Origin: Bordetella parapertussis
GTDB lineage: Bacteria; Pseudomonadota; Gammaproteobacteria; Burkholderiales; Burkholderiaceae
NCBI GenBank assembly: GCA_945901665.1
Contig: CAMDLJ010000114.1
Coordinates: 1-7,801, forward strand
Length of the DNA: 7,801 nucleotides
Direction of reading: 5' to 3'
Shown: positions 1 to 7,359 of the stretch, piece by piece
How positions within the stretch are numbered: position 1 is the stretch's first letter
Layout of the letters: each line of letters starts with the position of its first letter
Notes under the pieces: generated by a model
Databases searched by the model: none
The model's input: the letters and a program-made list of their open reading frames with translations, nothing else
What the model was told of the DNA's origin: nothing
Position numbers and translations under genes: made by a program

Positions 1-515
1 TTGGTTTTTTCCGCACCCTCGATGGACTGGCGCGCCACCTCTGAGCGCGCGCCATCGGCCCCAATCACAGTGCGCGCACGCACGCTGGCCAAGTGTTCTT
101 CGCCCTTGGCGCCTTTCGAAGTGAAGTGCACCCGCATCACCCCGTCCATGTCGCGGCTGAACTTTTCAAACACACCGCGCTGGCGCACTGCACCGTGCTG
201 CGCAGCACGCTCACGCAACCACTCGTCAAACTGGTCGCGATCGACCATGCCGACAAAGCCATTCTCGATGGGGATATCGACCTTGTTGTCGCTGGGCGAA
301 ATCATCCGCGCCGAGCGCGCTTTGGCCACCAGCAAGTTGTCGGGAATATCGAAGTCTTTGATCAAGCGTGGCGGTATGGCGCCGCCACACGGCTTGATTC
401 GGCCTTGCCGATCAAGCAGCAACACGCGCCAACCCTTGCTGGCCAAATCATCGGCAGCGGTGGCCCCTGCCGGTCCACCCCCAATCACCACGGCGTCATA
501 GCTCATTTGTGTCAT
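1..515 (-). CDS. bchP: Geranylgeranyl reductase BchP (bacteriochlorophyll tail reduction), N-terminal 171 residues, cut by window start
   Basis: BchP is an FAD-dependent, NADPH-using reductase that saturates three double bonds of the geranylgeranyl tail of bacteriochlorophyll a to give the phytyl form. The visible part has the FAD-binding dinucleotide fold at the extreme N-terminus (VVIGGGPAGATAA, residues 9-21), the family-typical KPCGGAIPPR (41-50), VDRDQFDEWLR (91-101), and the second nucleotide-contacting motif GADGARS (152-158). About 220 residues are missing at the C-terminus, judging from the usual length near 390-400. The ATG at 515 overlaps the stop of the upstream PucC-type gene (ATGA) and has a good ribosome site (GGAAGGA about 8 bases upstream). 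A second in-frame ATG at 506 would also keep the whole fold. It is the third gene of the bchG operon and presumably shares its PpsR control. Plant-type GGR homologues are close relatives, but the context makes bchP near certain. Confidence 0.96.
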   Translation of the reverse strand, partial: MTQMSYDAVVIGGGPAGATAADDLASKGWRVLLLDRQGRIKPCGGAIPPRLIKDFDIPDNLLVAKARSARMISPSDNKVDIPIENGFVGMVDRDQFDEWLRERAAQHGAVRQRGVFEKFSRDMDGVMRVHFTSKGAKGEEHLASVRARTVIGADGARSEVARQSIEGAEKT

Positions 516-1927
516 GGTTGTTGTCCTTCCATTGCCCAAGGGGCGGTTTGCGGTGTACGCGTTTGCACTGCTGCGCCACGCCCGACCTGGACCGCCCACC
601 AAGCGGACCAAGCAAACATCAGCGCTTCCATTCCAAATACCCAGCTGTACGCTGTTGCGGGCTGGGCCAGCCACCAGTGCGCCAGATCGCTCGCACCCGT
701 GCCCAACACACCGCCCAACCCAAAAGCCATGGCTTGTGAGGCACCCCACAAGCCCATGCGTGTGCCTTCACGGCCATCTTTTGCTGCAGCGGCCAATCGC
801 ATCATGGTGGTGATGGCGGCGATTGAAAACGCCCCATTGGCCACACCCAAAACAAACACATTGGCCAACAAAGGCCAATCACCAGCCAGCCCGGCAGCCG
901 CTGACAAACCGGCCATCGCCAGGGCGGAGGCGAGGCAGCCGCCCACCATCCAGGCCTGCACCGATCCAAACCGCCCGCGCGCCCAGGCGCTGCCCACCAG
1001 CGCCACGCACAACATGCCCAGCAAAACACCACCGTTTTGCAAGCCTGACAACTGCGTGGTCTGCCCCGGCGTCATGGCGAAAACGGTGCCGGCAAACGGC
1101 TCCAAGATCAAGTCTTGCGAGCTGTAGGCCAGCATGGAGAGAAATACAAAGACGGTGAACCAGCGCGCTTGTGGCTCTTCCCAGACCTGGGCCAAGGCCT
1201 GCCGAAAGCGCACGGACGCCGCGCCCTGACCTGGGCTCATGGGATCGCCAGACAGTTGCGTTGATGGGTGAGCTGCGGCCATATCAGCGGCTTGCGCACC
1301 ATCACGCTCCGCAGCCGGGACGGCAGGTCCCTCCAAACCCCACAAGCAGGCACATGCGATCAACCATGCCAAGGCTGCAGCCGTGCACACCACGCTCAAC
1401 ATGCGCTCAGGGCTGTAGGGGTCCAGGTGCTTGCCCACCACCACGGCGGTCAATGCAAAACCCACGATCATCATCACCCACACCAAGGTGGCCGCTGGGG
1501 CGCGCCGTTCATCGTCCACCCGCTTGGCCAACAACACCAGCAACGAGGTGCCACAGGCACTCACGCCCACGCCAATCATGACAAATGCCAAGGCCGCCAT
1601 GGCCACGCCCAACCCTCGGTCGTTGCCCATGGTCACAATGGCTTGTGCGGCCAAACAACCGCCCAGCGACAACACACCCATGCCCCCGACCATCCAGGGG
1701 GTGCAGCGCCGCCCTTGATCGGCCCCAAAACCCATGCGCGGGCGCACCAGCTGCACGGCATAGTGCAAGCCCACCAGCACACCGGGCAACAACGCCGGCA
1801 ACATCAATTCCACCACCATGATTCGGTTCAAAGTGGAGGTGGTGATGACCACCACCGAGCCCAAACAGGCTTGAACCAGGGCCAGGCGCAACACCTGCCA
1901 CCAACCAAACAAAGCTGGCCCGCTCAT
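512..1927 (-). CDS. pucC: PucC/ORF428-family (BCD family MFS) membrane transporter between bchG and bchP
   Basis: This is a 471-residue, very hydrophobic protein of the PucC / LhaA / ORF428 branch of the major facilitator superfamily. Members are linked to light-harvesting complex assembly and probably to delivery of (bacterio)chlorophyll, but no transport substrate is firmly proven. Family hallmarks are TTSTLNRIMVVELMLPALLPG (residues 29-49), LHYAVQLVRPRMGFGAD (54-70), RRCTPWMVGGM (73-83), and SSQDLILEPFAG (269-280) at the start of the second half. Hydrophobic segments fit about 12 helices. A polar Ala/Pro/Ser-rich stretch (about 200-240) is probably the central cytoplasmic loop. The position between bchG and bchP matches ORF428 of Rhodobacter rather than pucC of an antenna operon, so the symbol denotes the family only. 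The ATG at 1927 overlaps the bchG stop (ATGA) and is preceded by AGGGG 7 bases upstream. An open frame continues upstream to 2164, but that part is bchG read in another frame. Confidence 0.9.
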   Translation of the reverse strand: MSGPALFGWWQVLRLALVQACLGSVVVITTSTLNRIMVVELMLPALLPGVLVGLHYAVQLVRPRMGFGADQGRRCTPWMVGGMGVLSLGGCLAAQAIVTMGNDRGLGVAMAALAFVMIGVGVSACGTSLLVLLAKRVDDERRAPAATLVWVMMIVGFALTAVVVGKHLDPYSPERMLSVVCTAAALAWLIACACLWGLEGPAVPAAERDGAQAADMAAAHPSTQLSGDPMSPGQGAASVRFRQALAQVWEEPQARWFTVFVFLSMLAYSSQDLILEPFAGTVFAMTPGQTTQLSGLQNGGVLLGMLCVALVGSAWARGRFGSVQAWMVGGCLASALAMAGLSAAAGLAGDWPLLANVFVLGVANGAFSIAAITTMMRLAAAAKDGREGTRMGLWGASQAMAFGLGGVLGTGASDLAHWWLAQPATAYSWVFGMEALMFAWSAWWAVQVGRGAAVQTRTPQTAPWAMEGQQP

Positions 1928-2811
1928 GATCCAGCCCCTGGTGCCAAGCGCACGCCCCAGGCACTGACCATCATGCCAGCCACAAACAAGGGGACCCCAA
2001 AGCCACTGAGCATCAAGGCCTTGGCCACGGGTTGGCGCACAAACACGCCCATCAAGGGCAGTTGACCCAAGATCAGCCCCAACACCGCCAAGGCGTGGGC
2101 CACTTGGCCCCAAAGCATCAGCAAGCCCACCACCATCACTTGGGGCAACACCATGGCCCCACACGCCACCCGGGCGGCGCCAGCCACGCCCAGTTGCACC
2201 GGCAAAGATCGCACGCCCATTTGGCGGTCGCCCTCGATCGCTTTGAAATCATTCAAAGTCATGATGCCGTGGGCACCCAAGCTGTAGAGCAAGGCCAACC
2301 ACAGCACCGGCGTGGGCGGCACATGCTCGCCCAACATCACGGCAGCACCCGTGACCCAGGCCAAGCCCTCGTAGCTGAGTGCACAAGCGGCATTGCCCCA
2401 CCAACCGTTTTCCTTCAGGCGCAAGGGTGGCGCGCTGTAGGCCCAGGCCAGGGCCAAGCCCAAGGCAGCGGCCAAAAAGCCCCAGGTGCCCAAGGGCACG
2501 GCCCATAACAAAGACAAGCCGGTCCACAAGCAGGCGATGACCAAGCCCCAACGGCCCGGCATGCGGCCTGAAGGGATGGGTCGGTGTGGTTCGTTGATGG
2601 CGTCAACATGGCGGTCAAACCAGTCATTCACCGCTTGGCTGCTGGCACACACCATGGGGCCCGCCAACAAAACGCCCCAAACGATCAAACCCCAGTGGCC
2701 AGCGAAGGCCTCGCCCGAAGACACCACGCCACAGGCAAAAGCCCACATGGGCGGAAACCAGGTGATGGGTTTGAGCAGTTCAGCGACGGTGGACAGGGAT
2801 GGACGGGCCAT
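1924..2811 (-). CDS. bchG: Bacteriochlorophyll synthase BchG (UbiA prenyltransferase family)
   Basis: BchG is an integral membrane prenyltransferase that esterifies bacteriochlorophyllide a with geranylgeranyl diphosphate, the penultimate phase of bacteriochlorophyll a synthesis. The 295-residue product has the normal family length. The first Asp-rich, Mg-diphosphate-binding motif is NDWFDRHVDAINEPHRPIPSG (62-82). The second is LNDFKAIEGDRQMGVRSLPVQLG (186-208). LKPITWFPPMWAFACG (13-28) and YSAPPLRLKENGWWGN (125-140) are also typical of chlorophyll synthases as opposed to other UbiA enzymes. The ATG at 2811 is chosen because the protein then begins like other BchG proteins. A TTG at 2838 in the same frame would add nine residues of unlikely sequence. 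No strong Shine-Dalgarno lies before this ATG; GGTGGG at 13 bases is the best match. It is the first gene of bchG-pucC-bchP, with its own PpsR boxes upstream. The bchJ and bchE genes that often precede bchG in Rhodobacter are absent here. Confidence 0.96.
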   Translation of the reverse strand: MARPSLSTVAELLKPITWFPPMWAFACGVVSSGEAFAGHWGLIVWGVLLAGPMVCASSQAVNDWFDRHVDAINEPHRPIPSGRMPGRWGLVIACLWTGLSLLWAVPLGTWGFLAAALGLALAWAYSAPPLRLKENGWWGNAACALSYEGLAWVTGAAVMLGEHVPPTPVLWLALLYSLGAHGIMTLNDFKAIEGDRQMGVRSLPVQLGVAGAARVACGAMVLPQVMVVGLLMLWGQVAHALAVLGLILGQLPLMGVFVRQPVAKALMLSGFGVPLFVAGMMVSAWGVRLAPGAGS

Positions 2812-2816
2812 GGTGC

Positions 2817-2845
2817 ATTTTTGGCCCACCCACCCCAACTGTCAA
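2817..2845 (-). promoter_or_regulatory. Candidate sigma-70 promoter of bchG operon
   Basis: Read on the minus strand there is a perfect -35 TTGACA (2845-2840), a 17-base spacer, and AAAAAT (2822-2817, four of six matches to TATAAT). The -35 is the right end of a PpsR-like box, the same layout as at bchF. A start site 6-7 bases after the -10 would fall on or beside the bchG ATG at 2811, so the transcript would be leaderless or nearly so. The assignment is inferred from sequence only. Confidence 0.45.
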
Positions 2846-2857
2846 CTGAGGTTTACG
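2840..2857 (-). promoter_or_regulatory. PpsR-like operator, bchG-proximal
   Basis: On the minus strand this reads CGTAAACCTCAGTTGACA, that is CGT-N12-ACA, one base from the PpsR/CrtJ consensus TGT-N12-ACA. It shares the outer CGT, the AAC and the terminal TTGACA with the box before bchF. Its centre is 25 bp from the next box, roughly the spacing of tandem PpsR sites in Rhodobacter. Binding here would cover the candidate -35 and repress bchG, pucC and bchP. Confidence 0.6.
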
Positions 2858-2864
2858 TTTATTT

Positions 2865-2882
2865 CGTCAGAAATATCTGACA
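2865..2882 (-). promoter_or_regulatory. PpsR-like operator, bchG-distal
   Basis: The plus strand reads CGTCAGAAATATCTGACA: CGT-N12-ACA with the extended symmetric core GTCAGA-AATA-TCTGAC. Read on the minus strand it begins with TGTC, so one half matches the PpsR consensus TGTC-N10-GACA fully and the other has one mismatch. It lies 7 bp from the bchG-proximal box, which supports cooperative binding of two PpsR oligomers. Confidence 0.65.
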
Positions 2883-2920
2883 CTTTTGGATCTTTTGCCC
2901 CTCTTCTGCCGCACGGACGG

Positions 2921-2938
2921 AAAACACCATTTTGGTGC
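2921..2938 (-). terminator. Possible intrinsic terminator after ppsR
   Basis: Starting 11 bases downstream of the ppsR stop codon, the minus strand reads CACCA-AAA-TGGTG followed by TTTTT. This is a five-base-pair stem (six with a closing G-U pair), a three-base loop and a short T-run. The stem is small, so termination may be partial. Its place directly after ppsR and before the bchG operators fits separation of the two transcription units. Confidence 0.45.
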
Positions 2939-2949
2939 GGGGGGATGGC

Positions 2950-4335
2950 TTACTCAGCCTCGCCGCTGCCGGCCATGTCGTAGCGGCGCAACTTCACATA
3001 CAGGCTTTGGCGCGACAAGCCCAGCATTTCTGCCGCAGACGCGCGGTTGTTGTGGGTCAACTGCAAGGCCGCTTGGATGCACATGCGCTCGATCATGTCG
3101 CTGGTCTCGCCCACGATGTCTTTCATCGGCATGCGGCCCACCAGTTGGGCCAATTGGGCCACCGAACCGGCCATGCCCGACTCAATCGGGGCGTCAGGCA
3201 AGCGTTGGCGGCCCACGTCGCGGACAAAAAAACCATACAAGGCCTGCGGGCCGGTCAAGGTCAGGGCCGAAATCTCCACCGCGACCTGCGTGCCAGCCAT
3301 GGTGCGCAGCTCGGTGGCAAAACCACGCACGCTGCCGGTTTGGCGAATATTGGTTTGCAGCACGCCCCAATCGACGCTGCCGCGGCTCAGCCAGCGTTCT
3401 ACCGGCTGGCCTTGCAATTGGACCAAGGAGGTCGCCCCCACCAACGAGACCAGTTCGGCATTGGCCGCCACCACAGCACCATGTCGGTCGGTGATCAGCA
3501 AACCCATGGGCGAGCGCTCCATGGCCTCGCTGAACCAAGCTTGCGCATCGGGCTGGGCATCGGCCAAAACACCGGCACCTGAGAGCAGGCGAATCAAGAA
3601 CTGTGCGCCCCCCTCTTGCCGAAACACCGATACCGACAGCGTGCAATCTTGTGAGGTCCCCAAGAACCGCGCCCGGCCAATTTCAGCCCGACCCGTCGCT
3701 TGGGCCATGCGCAGCAAGGCCTGTACCGCATCGCGGTATTGGCTCTCAAAACACTCATTGATTTCGCGCCCGACCAAACGCTTGCCCGCGTCCTTGACCC
3801 AGGCTTGGGCCGCTGGATTGGCCTCCATCACCCGCTGAGAGACCACATCGACCACCAAGACCGGCTCGCTGGAGGTTTCAAACAAGATGCGGTAGCGCGC
3901 TTCCATGTGGCGCAAGCGCATGTAGTCGCGCTCCATGGACTGCTGCGCGTCCATCAAACGCTGTTGCAATCCAGCCACGATCGACATGTCGCGGCCCAGC
4001 ACCAAGCTCATGCCTTGCGCAGCCAAAGGCAAGGCCACGTACTGCAAAGGCACATCGCTGCCGCCCGGCACCTGTGAGCGGTGGTTGATGTGGCGCCAAC
4101 GCAACTCTTCGCCCTCTTTGGCGGCCAACATTTCCGGCAATTTGGGCAAGCTGTCTTCCGCAAAGGTGTCCAACCAGGGTCGACCCACCCAGCTGCGGCA
4201 ATCGAGCGCAGCCCAGTCGCTGCGCGACATAGACACCTCTTGAACCACGCCCGCCTCGTCCAACAGCAAAGCAATGTCCGCGCTGACGCCAATCAGCTGA
4301 GACAGATCCAACGGTGTAAGAGACGAAATCTGCAT
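2950..4335 (-). CDS. ppsR: Redox-responsive photosynthesis gene regulator PpsR (CrtJ)
   Basis: PpsR/CrtJ is a cytoplasmic DNA-binding protein that represses bch, crt and puc genes under oxic conditions by binding TGT-N12-ACA. In some betaproteobacteria it also acts as an activator. The 461-residue protein has the full family layout: an N-terminal PAS-like domain (about 12-118), a helical Q-linker (about 119-148, QQRLMDAQQSMERDYMRLRH), PAS1 (about 149-250, FETSSEPVLVVD), PAS2 (about 268-372, MERSPMGLLITD) and a FIS-type helix-turn-helix (about 415-453, with AAEMLGLSRQSLYVKLRRY). Four cysteines are present: 46, 195, 231 and 419. Cys419, just before the HTH, is the likely counterpart of the redox Cys424 of Rhodobacter sphaeroides PpsR. 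Cys231 is a candidate for its partner. The ATG at 4335 is the most upstream possible start, since an in-frame TGA lies 9 bases further up. Its GAGG ribosome site is only 3 bases away, which predicts weak translation. The gene lies downstream of aerR with a 132-base gap holding inverted repeats. Confidence 0.95.
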   Translation of the reverse strand: MQISSLTPLDLSQLIGVSADIALLLDEAGVVQEVSMSRSDWAALDCRSWVGRPWLDTFAEDSLPKLPEMLAAKEGEELRWRHINHRSQVPGGSDVPLQYVALPLAAQGMSLVLGRDMSIVAGLQQRLMDAQQSMERDYMRLRHMEARYRILFETSSEPVLVVDVVSQRVMEANPAAQAWVKDAGKRLVGREINECFESQYRDAVQALLRMAQATGRAEIGRARFLGTSQDCTLSVSVFRQEGGAQFLIRLLSGAGVLADAQPDAQAWFSEAMERSPMGLLITDRHGAVVAANAELVSLVGATSLVQLQGQPVERWLSRGSVDWGVLQTNIRQTGSVRGFATELRTMAGTQVAVEISALTLTGPQALYGFFVRDVGRQRLPDAPIESGMAGSVAQLAQLVGRMPMKDIVGETSDMIERMCIQAALQLTHNNRASAAEMLGLSRQSLYVKLRRYDMAGSGEAE

Positions 4336-4387
4336 AAACCTCAGTCAATGGGCCTCACACACGTGTCGGCACAGCTTGTCACACATC

Positions 4388-4412
4388 TGCGTCCATTGGG
4401 CGTTGCGACGCA
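4388..4412. repeat. Inverted repeat upstream of ppsR (first of an adjoining pair)
   Basis: TGCGTC (4388-4393) is repeated inverted as GACGCA (4407-4412), with 13 bases between. The repeat lies 53-77 bases upstream of the ppsR ATG and abuts the next inverted repeat. No T-run follows on either strand, so it reads better as an operator than as a terminator. The six-base arms alone could be chance. Confidence 0.4.
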
Positions 4413-4438
4413 CGAATGTAACATCGTCCAACATTCGT
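4412..4438. repeat. Inverted repeat upstream of ppsR (second, 8-bp perfect arms)
   Basis: ACGAATGT (4412-4419) and ACATTCGT (4431-4438) form perfect eight-base arms around 11 bases. The inner bases read TGT-N11-ACA, one base short of the PpsR spacing. The centre lies 25 bp from that of the neighbouring inverted repeat. The location between aerR and ppsR suggests an operator for ppsR, perhaps for PpsR itself or another dimeric regulator. No T-run is seen. Confidence 0.5.
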
Positions 4439-4467
4439 CTAGGGCAAACAGCAGGCAATTACCGAGG

Positions 4468-5274
4468 TTATCCACGGAAAAGGCCTTTGGAGCGGGCCTG
4501 TGGCGCCTGTTGCTTGATGCGCATGCGCACCTGTTGGGCAGCGTCGCGCAAGGCCTGATCGGCCGAACCGCTGGAGAAGTCTGCCCCCAAGGTGGCGGCC
4601 AAATGGGGGTCTAGGGCCAACATGGGTCCGCCCACCATAATCACCAACCGCGGGTTCAGCGAGCGTTGGCGCAATTGGACAATGTGCTTGGCGAGCGCAG
4701 GGAGTTCGCGTCGGGTGCTGACCGAAATGGCCACCAAGTCAAATGCCTCGTTGGCGATGGTGGACAAAGCTTCAAAGCGGCCCATCTTGGAGGCACTGGT
4801 CACGCTCCAACCATCGCGGCGGAAAAACTCCGCCAACATCATCAAGCCCAAAGCATGCTGGGCATTGGGTTGGCCCATCATCAAGGCGCGGTGGCCCGCC
4901 GGGGCAGCATAGCCGCTGGACTGGGCCAAAAACTGGGGGCTGAACTCGACCAACAAGTCCTGCAAATGGTTGTAGCCGACTGTGCAATGGGCAAAATCAG
5001 CGCTGTCGGCTTGCCACCATTGGCCCACCAAACAGGCCGCTGGGGCCAGCACCTGCAGATACAAGGTGTCCAAGGCCATGCCCTGGGCCAACCAAGCCTG
5101 AAAACAGGCGCGCGTTTGCTCACGCCCATGCAAACAAGCCAAAGCCAATTGCACCGCGTGGCCGCGCAAGGCCTCGTCTTGCTGCTGTACAAATTGTTGA
5201 TGCTCGCTCATCAACCTGTCCACCACCCATTCGGTGATGGCCGGAACGATGGCCTGCGTCTGTTCATGATTCAC
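4468..5274 (-). CDS. aerR: Cobalamin-binding photosynthesis antirepressor AerR/PpaA
   Basis: AerR/PpaA is a B12-binding (SCHIC-type) regulator that partners PpsR/CrtJ and relieves or changes its repression according to light and corrinoid state. The 268-residue protein has a helical N-terminal half (1-122), with the helix around LYLQVLAPAACLVGQWWQAD (71-90) typical of B12-cap domains. A Rossmann-like cobalamin domain follows (about 128-245). HALG (140-143) corresponds to the HxxG cobalt-ligand motif, so His140 is the likely lower axial ligand. EFFRRDGW (149-156), LVAISVSTRRE (180-190) and IMVGGPML (212-219) complete the fold. The residue two before the ligand His is Ala where I recall an acidic residue in many homologues. 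The GTG start at 5274 is supported by AGAGG 8 bases upstream. An ATG five bases inside the gene is out of frame. The gene is divergent from bchF and directly upstream of ppsR, the arrangement seen in Rhodobacter. MerR-type CarH regulators share the B12 domain but have a DNA-binding N-terminus, which is not seen here. Confidence 0.9.
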   Translation of the reverse strand: MNHEQTQAIVPAITEWVVDRLMSEHQQFVQQQDEALRGHAVQLALACLHGREQTRACFQAWLAQGMALDTLYLQVLAPAACLVGQWWQADSADFAHCTVGYNHLQDLLVEFSPQFLAQSSGYAAPAGHRALMMGQPNAQHALGLMMLAEFFRRDGWSVTSASKMGRFEALSTIANEAFDLVAISVSTRRELPALAKHIVQLRQRSLNPRLVIMVGGPMLALDPHLAATLGADFSSGSADQALRDAAQQVRMRIKQQAPQARSKGLFRG

Positions 5275-5282
5275 GCCCGATA

Positions 5283-5288
5283 CCTCTC
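5283..5288 (-). promoter_or_regulatory. Ribosome binding site that fixes the aerR GTG start
   Basis: The minus strand reads GAGAGG, followed by eight bases and then GTG at 5274. This is a good Shine-Dalgarno at normal spacing and decides for the GTG start. No in-frame ATG exists before residue 22. Confidence 0.7.
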
Positions 5289-5357
5289 ACATTGCGCGCC
5301 CAGCAGCCAACCCAGCTTGCGCAGGCTTGGCCTGGTCCCCGTCCAAAAGTTACTGGA

Positions 5358-5375
5358 TGTCAACCATTTCGGACA
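5358..5375 (+). promoter_or_regulatory. Perfect PpsR operator in the aerR-bchF divergent region
   Basis: TGTCAACCATTTCGGACA matches both TGT-N12-ACA and the extended TGTC-N10-GACA consensus with no mismatch. It ends 4 bases before the -35 of a candidate bchF promoter at 5380-5409, and 83 bases from the aerR start, so it could serve both divergent genes. Confidence 0.75.
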
Positions 5376-5379
5376 TCGA

Positions 5380-5409
5380 CTGACACCAGTGGCAAAGTGT
5401 CTTTATATT
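5380..5409 (+). promoter_or_regulatory. Candidate distal bchF promoter
   Basis: CTGACA (5380-5385, five of six), an 18-base spacer and TATATT (5404-5409, five of six) resemble a sigma-70 promoter. It would give a leader of about 115 bases for bchF. Inverted half-sites GACAC (5382-5386) and GTGTC (5397-5401) fall within it. Its activity is inferred only. Confidence 0.4.
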
Positions 5410-5459
5410 TCCCATGACATATACATAGTGAAAACCCTATAAGTGTCAACTAAATATAC

Positions 5460-5477
5460 CGTCAACTCTGATTGACA
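5460..5477 (+). promoter_or_regulatory. PpsR operator overlapping the proximal bchF promoter
   Basis: CGTCAACTCTGATTGACA is CGT-N12-ACA, with one mismatch to the consensus and an inner palindrome GTCAA-N6-TTGAC. Its last six bases are the -35 hexamer of the proximal bchF promoter, so binding would directly exclude RNA polymerase. An additional TGTCAAC half-site starts at 5444. Confidence 0.7.
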
Positions 5478-5500
5478 GATTGCAAATCATTCCCTAAAGT
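5472..5500 (+). promoter_or_regulatory. Candidate proximal promoter of bchF-bchN-bchB operon
   Basis: A perfect TTGACA (5472-5477), a 17-base spacer and TAAAGT (5495-5500, four of six) form a convincing sigma-70 promoter. Transcription would begin near 5507, leaving about 25 bases of leader before the bchF ATG, enough for its AAGG ribosome site (5522-5525). The -35 lies inside a PpsR box, which is a simple repression layout. Confidence 0.65.
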
Positions 5501-5531
5501 GACCTCATTCGAATTGGTCTCAAGGTCAAGC

Positions 5532-7348
<1,817 letters not shown>

Positions 7349-7359
7349 GGCCAACCACC

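Noticed and set aside
93..1127. Long plus-strand open frame (344 codons) opposite the PucC gene and bchP
   Set aside because: It is antisense to two genes with clear family motifs, has no family signature of its own, and arises from high GC and few stops in that frame.
1268..2065. His/Gln-rich plus-strand open frame (265 codons)
   Set aside because: It is the reverse complement of the PucC and bchG coding sequence. The His/Gln bias is what antisense of Trp/Val/Leu/Met-rich membrane protein codons gives.
1928..2164. N-terminal extension of the PucC-type protein to 550 residues
   Set aside because: The extra 79 residues are bchG read in another frame. The ATG at 1927 has a ribosome site, the ATGA overlap and a normal family N-terminus.
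4359..4366. ACACGTGT palindrome upstream of ppsR
   Set aside because: It has only eight bases, with no extension of symmetry and no known bacterial regulator to match, so it could easily be chance.
5398..5419. TGTC...GACA at 5398-5419 as a further PpsR box
   Set aside because: The spacing is TGT-N16-ACA, four bases too long for the known N12 site. It is counted only as loose half-sites.
4666..5442. Plus-strand open frame (258 codons) opposite aerR
   Set aside because: It is a shadow of aerR and runs into the regulatory region. It has no recognisable domain.
5478..5493. FNR-type site around TTGCAAATCAT before bchF
   Set aside because: It does not fit TTGAT-N4-ATCAA in either half at proper spacing.
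5472..5531. TTG at 5472 as an upstream start for bchF
   Set aside because: This TTG is the start of the -35 hexamer. The ATG at 5532 has a ribosome site and gives a normal BchF N-terminus.
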